In this document: piece by piece, positions 11,401 to 23,400 of the stretch
How positions within the stretch are numbered: position 1 is the first letter of the stretch
Layout of the letters: each line of letters starts with the position of its first letter
Origin: Camarhynchus parvulus
Taxonomy: Eukaryota > Chordata > Aves > Passeriformes > Thraupidae
DNA: 64,000 nucleotides
NCBI RefSeq assembly: GCF_901933205.1
Contig: NC_044590.1
Location: 5,781,501 to 5,845,500, forward strand
Direction of reading: 5' to 3'
Made by a program: the position numbers and the translations under genes
Notes under the pieces: model-generated
Told to the model about the DNA's origin: nothing
Databases searched by the model: none
The model's input: only the letters and a program-made list of their open reading frames with translations

Positions 11401-14400
11401 GAGGACTGGGAAGAGGACTTGTGCTTGCTGGGATTTCTTTTTGAGATTTTAATCTTCCTATACTTATATTTAAATAAAAGGAAAATGAAACATCTCAGTA
11501 CCACTTTGGGCTGTCACAGGTGTGCAAAGCCTGTGTCCCCAGATGTACTGGTGCTTTTTCAGACTGGGGGTGATGCAAAGTGGGCTTTGCTGAGCCCATT
11601 TTCAGCAAAATGTGCAGTGTTTGCAGCAGCTCTTTTTCCTGAATGTGCCTCTCCAGCAGCAGCTGCTTTGCAGAAATGCTCCTGTGTCTGTTGCTGCCTT
11701 TTAGTGAGTGCTTAGTTGTTGTTTTGGTGGTTTTGTTTTTGGGGTTTTTTTGTTTGTTTGTTCCTGTGAAGATAGGAACAGAAAAGATCTTTTGGATGAT
11801 GCATCTTTCCAAGGCCACTCATTTGTGCTTAGCTGCTGCGGCGCTGTGAACTGGAATTAATATCCTTGAAAGATCCACCTTGTCATTTGAGATGCTCAAG
11901 GTTTGTTTACATGGGAGGTGAGGGAGAGTTTATTCCTCTTCTGTTTGGATGTCCCCTTCCACAAGGTTACCCAGGATGAATAATGATGGCTTTGTAGTGA
12001 CCTTGACAAAGAAACAATTTGCTTATCCAACACAACCTTCCCAAAGCAAACGCACGTGGAGGCTCTGCCTGCCAAGCCAGGAGTGTTTCATAAGAGCCCA
12101 TTCTCATGTTCCAGCAAGTGTTTCATCCTGACCTTAGTCTGGTTTGGTTTTTGTTGGTTTTTTTTTTTTTTCCTTTTGAAGAAGTAATATGTCCACAGGG
12201 TGGATTTTGCCATCTAGAAAACTCATAATATTGCATATTATTATATGTTTCCTTAATCTTATTTATCTGGAAGCATGATTAGAACCCGCTCATGGTTTCA
12301 CTAGCTTTGTTTTTGTAACATCACACAAGAGCTGTTACATCCTGTGCCTGAAGGACAAAGTTTGTCTCTTCAGGGTTGACAGGATACAGTAAACAAGAGG
12401 AAAGTGAAAAGTCTGCAAGGACATTCCAGTCGAGTCTCTTCTGCTGCCCTGAGTCTGCAGGACAGAGGGAAAACTCGTCACAAGTTTAAAACAGCCCTTA
12501 AAGGTCCAAGATGCTGCTCCAGAGGTGCTGAAATACCACTTAATTCCTGCCCTGGAAGTTGCTCCCAGTCAAATATTTTCAGAATAAATGTATTTTTTAA
12601 TTTTTAAATCTTAGGCCTTAGCAGCATTGCTTCCTAAAAATATTTTCTTTTTAAATTTTATTTATCTCCTTCAAAATCTCAGCATTTTTTAATATATTCT
12701 GAAACATGTTCAAATAAAAGGAATGAAATAGTGAAAATCGTGTTCTCCTAACCAGTTTCTATTCAGACTTTGTGTTATGAGGTCTATGTATTATTGTATG
12801 TATAGGGGGTATGTGTGAGTATATATATATATATATATAGTCTATATATAGGACAGAGTTTACCATATATATAGACTATACTATATATAGTCTATATATA
12901 TATAGAGAGAGAGACTATATATAGTATATATACAGACTGCTATATATATAGACTATATATATTCTATATAAAGACTCCTGTAGACTCTTGGTGGCAATAG
13001 AGCACTCTTGCAACATTTCTTATCTTTACCAAATACTCCTTTAACGTGCCTTCCCACTTTGTGATTGTGAAGGAGAGAAAACATAAAATTGGCTGTGTCT
13101 CCCTCCATGGGTGGGGATCCTCTGTTTGCAGTCACTGCTGACTGTGTCTGGTTGCATTTTGACAGTGGACCATGAAATAAAGGAAGAAAAAAGACAAAAA
13201 CTCTATAAATAGCCAGGCAGCTGTCTGTGGAGTGTTCTTTCTGGGTAAAATCCATCTGCAGAACCAGTGTTGGTCACATGTGGGAATCAGCCTTCCAGGT
13301 AAAGAGTGAAAGGCTGGATATGGACCTCAGGATCTGAGGGTGGTCTGTGCAAGGCAAGGCCAGGAGCTGGTTCTGCATGAATCTTTAGTTTAGTATTTTA
13401 ATTACCAGGAAGGTCTGAAAACTTCAGTCAGCTTCTCAGCATTAATTGCAACAATCAATTACTAATTATTCTTCTAACAAAACATTTTGTGGTAAAACTT
13501 TTAGGAACTTAGTATTTATAAATCCTGCAATATAGGATGATCCATTATCTGAGAGTCTTTTAGGGCATTCAAACTTCTTGTGAGGTACCTAAAAGTTTTG
13601 TGCAAAAGGCAAAAATAGCAAAAGAACTTGAGGCATGAAATAACAAAAGGCTGCAGTGTTTAATGCCCTCGTAAAATTCGCTGGCCTGGGGCAAAACTGG
13701 GAATTGCGATGAATAATTTGAAACAAAAACCATCCTGCAGTTACAGAGATGTTTAATTAACATGTTTCCTCAGAGCCTGCTGCACACACTGGGCATTTTC
13801 CAGCGCTGGTGTTTTGGGAACAGTCATGGCTACAGGGCAACGTTTGGCCCCTGGACAGATCTGCTGCCAAAGTGGGCTGGCTTTGGCTGGAGCACAGAGG
13901 AACTCTGTGCCTTGTGGCTCACTCGGTTCTTAAGGTCTTTTTGAAAGTCAAAGCTGTGCTCACCTGAGGAACCTTCCCCCATCTACCTTTCCATCAGAGC
14001 TGCAGACCAGCCATAACATCGGGGTCGTTGGGAGAAGAGGGTTGTTTTTGGGTAAACTCTGTCCAAATCAGTCCCAACTGGAACCAGAAAATGCCAGGAT
14101 TGTTCTCCACTGCTGCTGTGGGTTAGTGGGCACAGGGATCAGGTGGTGCTGGGATCCACCCGGCCCTCTTTGCTTGGACAGGAGAAAGGAGAGCTCCTGT
14201 TACTGCTCCCACCTGCAGTTATGAGTAAGGCTCTGTCCTGGGGGCAGCTTTATTCCTGCCTTCGTGGCCATGGGGAAGGAGAAGTGTACACAGAACCATG
14301 CCAAGAGACATATACAAATACAAATGTGCTATTTGTACATACAAATACATGTACTTTTTATTTTCTGAGTTTTGTCCCCCCTTCACCCTCTTTGCTTGGC

Positions 14401-17400
14401 TGCTGTGCATTTTAGAGGCTTGTTTAGAATGCAAATACATGTATGGGTCAGTCTGTATTGTGCTATTCACATGGCCTGTGAACCGAGAGGAGCTGTGAGA
14501 CAAGCAGAGAAGAAGGAAAACACCATTCTTATCTCGCTTGCTGTGCCTGCGTTGTGCTAAAGTAAAATGCAATATGGAGATTGTTTACCCAAAGTGAGGA
14601 TGTTTTGTTCCCTTGGCCTGTCAGGGCCAGGTGTGTGTGTGTGTGTGTGGGACTGTCACGGGAGAGTCAGAGATGAGTGCAGGGTGAACAGTTCTGAGCA
14701 AGAGAGTGCATGGCAGATTCAGTTTAGATGAAATGTACATAGTACAGTATAATAAAGTAATTCACTAGCCTTCTAATGATGGAGTCAGATGCATCATTCT
14801 CTCTCCCCTTCATCAGAGTCGCCTTTAATTTACAATACTGTATCTGCTCAGGCAACCTGAGTGGTGGCAGGAGGGGAGAAGGGAGGGGATGGTGGAGAGA
14901 CTCCCTGGGATTAGCTGATGCAGTCTGGCAGTGCCAAGGGGTTTGGTTGAATTGATCAGTCCCTGGCTGCTTGGCACCAGCCCCAGCACATCCAGGGTGG
15001 TCTCTCCAGGCTGGACAGATCTGGCCATCAGACCCAAGCTCCCCTGAGAGCCCAGCTGTGCTCAGTGGCTGCTGTTCCCCCCAGGCTCCGTCTCCACGAT
15101 GGGAAGCTGATCAAGGACAGGAGGTTCCACCTGCGCACATACCCCAACTGCTTTGTGGCCAAGGAGCTGACAGACTGGCTGGTGGAGCACAAGGAGGCGC
15201 CCGACCGCGAGACCGCCATCCGCCTCATGCAGAAACTGATGGACCACTACATCATCCACCACGGTGTGTGGGGCTCCTGCCACCCCCAGGGAGGGCTGTG
15301 TGGCTGCTCACCCCGTGTGTCACATGGCCATGTCCCTGTGTGCCGCCCTGCTGTGGGTGAGGGCTCCTGGAGAGGCTGGGGAAGGCTGGATGGGGCTGGG
15401 TTGGTGGGAAGCTGCGTTGCTTCGGGCGATGTGCCAGATACTTGGCACTGGTGAGGTCATACCTTGAGTGCTGTGTCCAGTTCTGGCCCCTCAGTTTGGG
15501 AAGGATGTTGAGATGCTGGAGCATGTCCAGAGGAGAGCAGTGAGGCTGGAGAGGGGCTTGGAACACAAACCCTGTGAGGAGTCACTGAGGGAGCTGGGGT
15601 TGGTTACCCTGGAGAAAAGGAGACTCGGGGGTGACCTTATCACCCTCTACAACTCCTGAAAGGTGGCTGTGCTCAGGTGGGGTTAGGCTCCTTCTCCAAG
15701 CAGCACTGACAGAAGCAGAGGTCACAGCCTCAAGCTGCATCAAGGGCAATATAGGTTGGATATTAGGAAAAAGTTTTTCACTGAAAGAGTGATGAAGTCC
15801 TGGAATGGCTGCCCAGGGAGGTGGTGGAGTCCACATCCCTGGGTGTGTTTAACAAAGCCTGGATGTGGCACTGGGTGCCAGGGTTTAGTTGCAGTGTTGG
15901 GGCTGGGTTGGACTTGCTGATCTTAAAGGTCTCTTCCAACCCAGTCATTCTGTGATCCTGTGAGTTCCCTGCACACCAGAGAAGGGGCTTGGGCTGTGCA
16001 CTGGTAAAATGCCATCTAAAGTGTCTCCTCTTTGAAAGCAAGCTCAGTAACACCTGACCTGTATTCCTGTACCCAGGCAGGTGGGTGTTTGTACAGCAGC
16101 TGGTCTGGCTCATGTCTGTGTCACGCAGAAGTGGAAGCTGAATTATAGCACATTTCACCTCTGCACCATAAGATCCCAGTACTCCTCAGTTTCCTCATGC
16201 TGAGACAAAGAGGGTTCTGGAGTCCACATCACTCCAAGGAAAATTTAATCTGACGCCTGTGAACTTGAAGGTGAAGCAATCCTGTAGGAAAGCCTCTCTT
16301 GGGATTTAAGTGTGTGCTGCCATTACAAAGCCTTGTCTGTAGAACCTAATTAAAAAGGAATTTTAAAAGGAAGAATTAAAAAAAAGGAACTGTGAAGAAA
16401 AAGCAGCTTGATGCTCAAGCCCAGCTCTTAGCAGTACTCAGGTTTTTTTTCTTTTTAACATTTCTTTGGAACTTTCAGGAGTTTTGAATTAACTCAGGTC
16501 ACATACTGAGCTCTGTGCTGCAGAGCAAGGTCCAGCCCTTGGTCCTGACATAACAACAGAAAACAAGCTGTGCTTCAGATGGGCAAAAAGCAGTTCCTGT
16601 CCATGTGGTTTTCAGGCCCAGCCATGAGCAAAACCCCCAGACTGTCAAACAGCCCTGCAACACCTCTGCCATGGGTGGGAAGGGCTGTGGCTCTCCTGCT
16701 CCCAGAGCTTTGGGACAGGAGCTGGGTGATGGTTTGCCACACGAGGATATAGCTGAGGAGACAGAAGCAGATGATGACCACACCAAACCAAACTCTCTCC
16801 TCCCCCCTCTTCTCTGGGGTCCAAAAATAGCTGCCTTTGACCACTGCAATGCAAACACTCCCTGTTACCATCTGCTCCTTGCTGAGGGTAATGCCCTTTA
16901 CATTAAACTGCCTAGAATAAAAATAAACTGCTGCTGGGCTTTATCACAAAAAAACTGAAGCAGGGAGTTCTCAGTTAACCATTAACACTTACATCTGATT
17001 ATTTTTCCATCTCTGCAGCTGACAGTTTCAAGTAAATCCATTAGTTAATTAAACCTGTGCAGCACTGGGTGCCAGCACTGTTTTGATTGTATATTAAGAC
17101 ATGTCCCTCCTGCTCCTGTGACAATTCCTGGCAGCACACAGAAGCTGACTTTCCAACTTGCTTTGTGTCCATTAATTTTGTTAGCTCTGTGGAAAGAGGG
17201 CTGCCAGCACAGTGCTGGGTGCTTGGCAATTGTCTGCCTGAACTGTTTGCCCTCTTCTCCCCTGGCATCCAGATAATTATCTCATGAAGATCATCATGCT
17301 GCCTCTTAATTGTCTGGTGTGCTTTGAGCTTTGGTTCTGTTACACACTGGAAGCACAATGAAATTGGTCTTTAAATAGAAAAACTGCTTTGGTTTTCTAT

Positions 17401-20400
17401 GGGCACAGTGCTGTAGGATTTTTTGTTCTATTCCTGGTTGCAGTGGCTTTGGAATAGATGCTCCTTGGGATTAAAAGGCTGCAAACTTTCACTTAAAACA
17501 AAGGTTGTTAAAACAACTTTCTCATTGTGCCCTCGTGCTTGGTGAGTCACAGGCTTTAGAGTCCTGATTGCATCTCAGACAGCTGCTCTGCAGGAATGAT
17601 GAGCCCAAGATAATCTGACAAGTTTTGGCATTTTGCTGCTCACCTGAAGGGGAATGTGGTTTTGCCAGTCTGCTCAGAAGGATGAAAAAGAGTTAAAATT
17701 TTCACAAGAAGTATCTTGAATCTTTTGAATTTCACTCTAGTGGATGGTGTTACTTTAGTGAGGAAACATTTGTGGTTTTTCTTTTTCCCTTTGACTAATT
17801 TTCTTTGCTTTCCAGGTATATTCTTTATTCTGGTTTTTGTTGGTTTTTCTTGGTTGGTTTTTGTTTTTGTTTTTGTTTTTTTTTACCACTTAAATTTCTT
17901 CTTCTTGCTTCAGGTGTGTGCAGCTGAAGGCAGGCTGACTTTGAAGAGCTGAACTATGACTTTTGGGTTAGGTTTTTTTGGTCTTTGTTTTAGTTTTGTT
18001 GTTGTTGTTTTTTTTACTTGCAGTCTAGGAGTCTGTTTCAGGCAGGTTTATCTCACATATTTAAATATTTGGTATCCCAAATATTTACTTGCTAGAGGTT
18101 ACATGAACTATAAATCCATGCATTTACAGACTGTGTGCCCATCCCCAAGATGAATCCCAGGTTTTTCATACAGATTTAATGATTCCAGTTGTATTGCAGC
18201 TGGCTTTGAAGGAAAGTTACTCTTGAGGTCAGTTTGCCATGCAAATGAATTGGGAAAGGTTGGCACAAAATTATGTGGAAAGGTTTGTGCCATTTTTTTT
18301 AGTTTATGAGTATTTTTGATAGACAGAGGTGATTTTATGGGGTTTGAGTGCAGTGTGGTTTTGTTTCCTCTGTCCTCTAAGTCTGCTTATGTGTGGCTGT
18401 AGCTTTTTAAAAAAAGTTGATTGAAGTATTTCTGTTCGTCCTCTTTTAGTCTAAACCGAAACATTAATACTTAAATTTAAAAAAAAGTCCTGTTTTTTTC
18501 TAATGAATATTTTAATGTTTGGGACAAAATGCAGACTCCCAACTCCAGCTTTGCCAAGGATTGACCTCTCCCAGCAGCATGAGCTTCAGGTGCTCACGGG
18601 CCGGTAATTTTTGGGGACTGAGGGCTTGGATGCCGATTGTTCCATGGGACGAGGGGCACAGGGAAGGACGTGGCATGAAACCCTCACAGCTTTTAGCCAG
18701 GAAACAACTCCCTGTGTGTCCCTGACACCCCTGCCCTGTGTTCCTGCAGTCTGTGACGAGCACTCAGATTACAAGGATGCCAAGCTGCTCTACCGCTTCC
18801 GCAAGGACGACGGGACCTTCCCCCTCAGCAAGGACGTGAAGGTGTTCCTGAGGGGGCAGAGCCTTTATGAGAAGTACGTGAGTCGCCCCTGGCCCTGGGG
18901 CACTGGGGCTGTGCCCTGCTGGCTGTGCTGGCTGCTGCTGCCCTGCAGCTGGGAGCGCCTGGCTCTGCTTTTCCTTCTCTGCACTCCCTGCTGTCCTGCT
19001 GGGAAACGCTGCATTTCTTGAGCCTTGCCACAGCTGCAGGACAACCAGGGCATGGGACTGGAGTTTTGCTATGAACTCATGGATGCTTCCAAGGGCTCCA
19101 GCCCACGTGCAGGATCTGGGATCTGCTGCAGGGAAGCGCAGTCTGAGTGCTCATGGGATGGGCACATCCAGGGGCCATTCCCAGCGCTCTTCCAGCCTCC
19201 TGGTGTGAGCTGCTTCCACTAGCTGTGTTAGGACTTATGTCCCACCAAAATCAGCAAGGTATGGGACTTTCAGGACCCTTGCGGGCCTGGGTTCCTTCCC
19301 CTTTCTTAGCCTATTAGCCTATTTAGGCTATTAGGCTATTTCTTAGCCTAATTTGCAAAATTTATAATGGAAAAGGTTATTCCCAGAGAGCAGAGGAAAC
19401 TCCTTCCAACTCCAAGTGTTTAATTTTCGTTGTGTCACTTGTTTCTGGTTCTAAGCCATCTTTCCAGAGTTTAACCCCAGCCCACTCTCTGGACCCGTTT
19501 CCTTTAACAGCCTCTCGCAGCTTCACATCCTCCCCACTCTGGCAGCGAGAGTCACAAGCCGGCCCTGAAGGAGGGTCCTCCATCCGGCCGGGTGGTGATT
19601 TTGGGTGTTTCCCTGCCCCTTTGCCAGATGCGCATCCCTTGTGCTTCGCTCTCGGTCCGCAGCAGCGCCCTGGGATGGGAGCGCATCCCTGCGCTCTGAT
19701 GGCTGAGCCGGCTGCCCCCTCTCGTGGAGACAGCGCATTCAGCTCCCTCACGCTGCCAGGGAGCCCCTGCTGGCTGAAACCCACCTTGTCCTTGCATTTG
19801 GACTCTGCCGTCTGTTACCCACACTCAGTCGCTTCCTTGGCTTTCCCTGCGGTCTTTAGCTGAGCTCACAGCCCGCCCGGTTCTGCTGGAGCTGCTGCCT
19901 CGCTGTGCTGAAGATTTACAAAGGTGCCCGACTGCAGCTCCGGGTTCCTCCCTCCCTTCCCGCTGCTCCCCGGCAGGAATGTTCTGGCTGCAATGCTTTG
20001 CCCGCTCCCCTCGGCCTTGCTTCACCCGGCTGCAGCTGCCCTGGGGGCTGGCAGGGATGTTTGGCATCACGGGAGCCTTGTCCCACCTCTGTGCCAGGCT
20101 GGTGAGCGTGGAGCAGTCAATCCTGAAGGTGAGGGAGGAGAACTCGGTGAAGTACCAGAGGACTTTCCTGGGCTCTGAGATGATCGACTGGCTCATTCAG
20201 GAGGGAGAGGTGGAGAACAGGCAGGAGGCAGTGGAGCTGGGCCGGGCCCTGCTGGAGCACGGGATCATTCAGCATGGTGAGCCAGCCTGGGAAGCGAGGG
20301 ACGAGTGTGGCTCTGCAGGAACAAATCCCCATTCATGCCATGCAACAAGTGCTGGTCAAGTGCCCACTTGGAGATGGCAATGGAGCCTTTGAGTTCTATG

Positions 20401-23400
20401 TTTGGAGCTGGTGACCTTTGAAACTGGAGCAATCTTTACCATCCACAAAGGCTTTGAGATGAAATCTGAGCTCTTGCTCTTCAGTTCTTCAAAGCCGCCG
20501 GCCACAGGGCTGGGCTGCACCCCTGGGTTTGGAGGGCTGGGGCGTGAGGATGTCATGTTTAGCTCCTCTTGGCTGGAGATCCTATCCATCTGCTATAATT
20601 AAACTATAATTCGGAAGGCAGGGAGTCCTCTGAGTGTCTTGGGACAGGGGCAGGTGGAGGGCTGTGCCACTGAGTGCACCCCTGGGAGATGGCACCTCCA
20701 GGGGGGTGGCCCCGCTGTTCCTCCCTCCCTGCAGGCAGGAAAGCTGCAGTAGAGCACAGGTGCATTAAAAACAACTAATGACGGACTCTCAGTGTCACTC
20801 TAGGACACAAAATAATGCAACAGGCATACACAGCTTTTTTAAGGTAAAAAAAGCACTTTTAATTTCTGATTCTAACATTTATAGATTTCTAAGAGTGACA
20901 GTGCCACCTCTCCAATGACACTGGACAAACCAACAGTTTATCAAATTTCTCTTCTTCCATATAGGAATGCAAAACAATAAGTTATTTACATAATGTGTGT
21001 GAGGAAGTTCATTACAAGAATGTAAGCCTCAGAAGGCTTAGAAAAACTTAAAAAATCAGGACGACACCCTCAGGATATTTGTTATTTATTTTTCTACCCC
21101 CTCAGCCTCTCCCTCCTCCCCTGTTCTCTCCTAGTCTCCAACAGGCATCACTTCTTTGACAGTGACATCCTCTACCACTTCTGGATCAACTTCCGCCGGC
21201 GGCGGCGTCTGACGGAGCTGCTCAATGAGAACTCTGCCCGTGCCCTCTCCGAGAGCCCTGACAGCCCCTTCTGCCTCCGAAAGCTCAACCCAGAGCCTGG
21301 CAACACCAGCTTCCTCTCTGGTAACCGTGGGTGTGAAAGCAAGGATTACATTACCAGAGTACCCCAGGGATGTGGGTGTTGCTCCAGCAGAGTTTGAGAG
21401 GTTCCTCTGGGCACCCCATAAAGTGAACACCCATCCCAGTGGTTTGTGGTGGATGTCACAATGCACTGGCAGTCTCTATCATGGCCCCCTGTCCCAGGAA
21501 AATAACTCAGCTTAGCATCAGATCAGCTCTTGATCTTTCTTTGAAGCTGGTTCTACTCTTTCTAAGCTCAAATACCTTCTTCAATGCACCTTTCAAATGC
21601 AGGTCAGGCTTGGGGGGAAGTTTGTTATTTTAAACTAGTCTGGTTTTACACAGAAAATTTTTTATGTGCCTCTTTCAGTCCAGACCAACAAGGAGATCAA
21701 AGTTGTCTCAGCAGTTCGAAGGAGCAGCATCACTTCCCTCTCTGGAAACTCCAACACCTACTTCAGTGCTCCTCCTACCTTGGTATTCCCTCCTGTGGCT
21801 GAGTGCAACCCCAAATCAGGTCTGGGCTTCTGCATTGCCTGTTGTTGTTTGGGAGACATCTGTTCCTTCAGGGCATGGGCTCAAGCCCAGGCCCAAACCC
21901 ATCAAGCCCCTCAGCCTCACCTCTGCACCTTGATTTGAAAAGTTGTGTGTGTGTTTGGAAAACCACTGAGATGAACTCAGAGGTTTCTGTGGGCAGGAAC
22001 TGTGGTTCTGACATCTGTTTTCCAGCCCAGGGTGATGCCCAGGCTGCCTTGTTATGCACTTTCTTGTACAAACCCCTTGATTCTGATGGAATCTGTCACC
22101 TTCTGCTCTAGTGTTAAAGAGACCCGTCACCACTGAGGAGCTGCTGTCCCCTGGGGCCCCCTATGTCAAGAAAACACTGACTGTGAGTGACCATTGGGAG
22201 TGGCACTGCTAATCCAACAGTACCCAGCTCCCTGCCTGCTCTTTGGTGGTTTTCTGTTGGCTGCTCTGACCTCTCTGTGCTAAAGCTTTGACTGCTTGTC
22301 ACATCATCGTGGCTTTTTGTTGGTGACTCTCTAGGGGTCAATGTCTCCACACGTTCTTGTGGGTGGAAATGTGCTCAGCCCTTCTGAGAGCTTGATGTAT
22401 ATCCATGAGGTAGATCAGGAAAAAAAAAATGTTTTCTGGCCAGGAAAAAAATCTCCCATTTTGGGATTTTTCTGCCTTTGGTCAGGCCCTGGCACAGGTT
22501 GCCCAGAGCAGCTGTGGCTGCCCCATCCCTGGAAGTGTCCAAGGCCAGGTTGGATGGGGTTTAGAGCAACCTGGGATAGTGGAAGGTGTCCCTGCTCATG
22601 GCAGGAACACGGTGATCTTTAAGGTCCTTTCCAATCCAACCCATTCTAATATTCTGTGATTTCCGTTCCATCCAGCTCCATGCAAGCTGTAGGATCAGTA
22701 AGTCTTGTGATGTTTGGGGCTGTGACACCCACCCTCTGTCCCACCCTTTATGCACAGCTTTGTGCATCTTTCAGGTCCCTCTGCACATCAGGGGTGTTGA
22801 TTTGATCCATCAGCATCCGATGGAGCTGCACTGGCTGGGGGGAGCAGCCAAGGGCCACTCTTGCCTTCCTCATGTTGGGCTTTTTACATGGACAAATCTC
22901 CAGGATGCTGCAGGCAACTTGAGTTTGGGGCTTTGCTTTTTAAATTATTGTTAAAACTGTAGGACTGGTGGGTGGAAATATTGCAAGGCAGCTCCTGCCC
23001 TGTGGATCCTATTGCACTTGGCTAATTTTGTGTCTCACCCCTTCACTGCCCACCTCTGAAAGGGGCAGTCTCACAGAGAGCAGTGTAGGAAGCATGAGGG
23101 CTGCCTTGCCATGCTGGTTTGGCACCAGGAAATGTGGATCAGGTTCCCAAATTAAGTGTGCTGTACAAAGGGGTGGGAAGGAGCAAGAAAAATCAAGCTG
23201 GTGATTGGCATGGCACGTCTGAGGAAGTGCTGTTCATTCTCCTCCTGAACGCTCTTGCCCTGCCCTTCAACTCTGCCAGCCTGGGCCTCTCATGGCTCAT
23301 TTCCTCCTGCTTAGCTCTGCAGTTGCTGTTATTTATTTATATGGGCCATGTGCAAAGCCCCTTGGGAATTCCTTTTCTCTTTTGGGCGCTTCAGAGGGCT

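Larger units (their letters stand above)
8436..15084 (+). other. DEPTOR-like intron 1 (6.6 kb)
   Basis: This is the largest intron of the gene. It contains a T-rich tract near 9630, an AT-rich palindromic array (12815-12972) and a short GT run (14630-14648). No further exon or transposable element was recognised. Confidence 0.7.
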
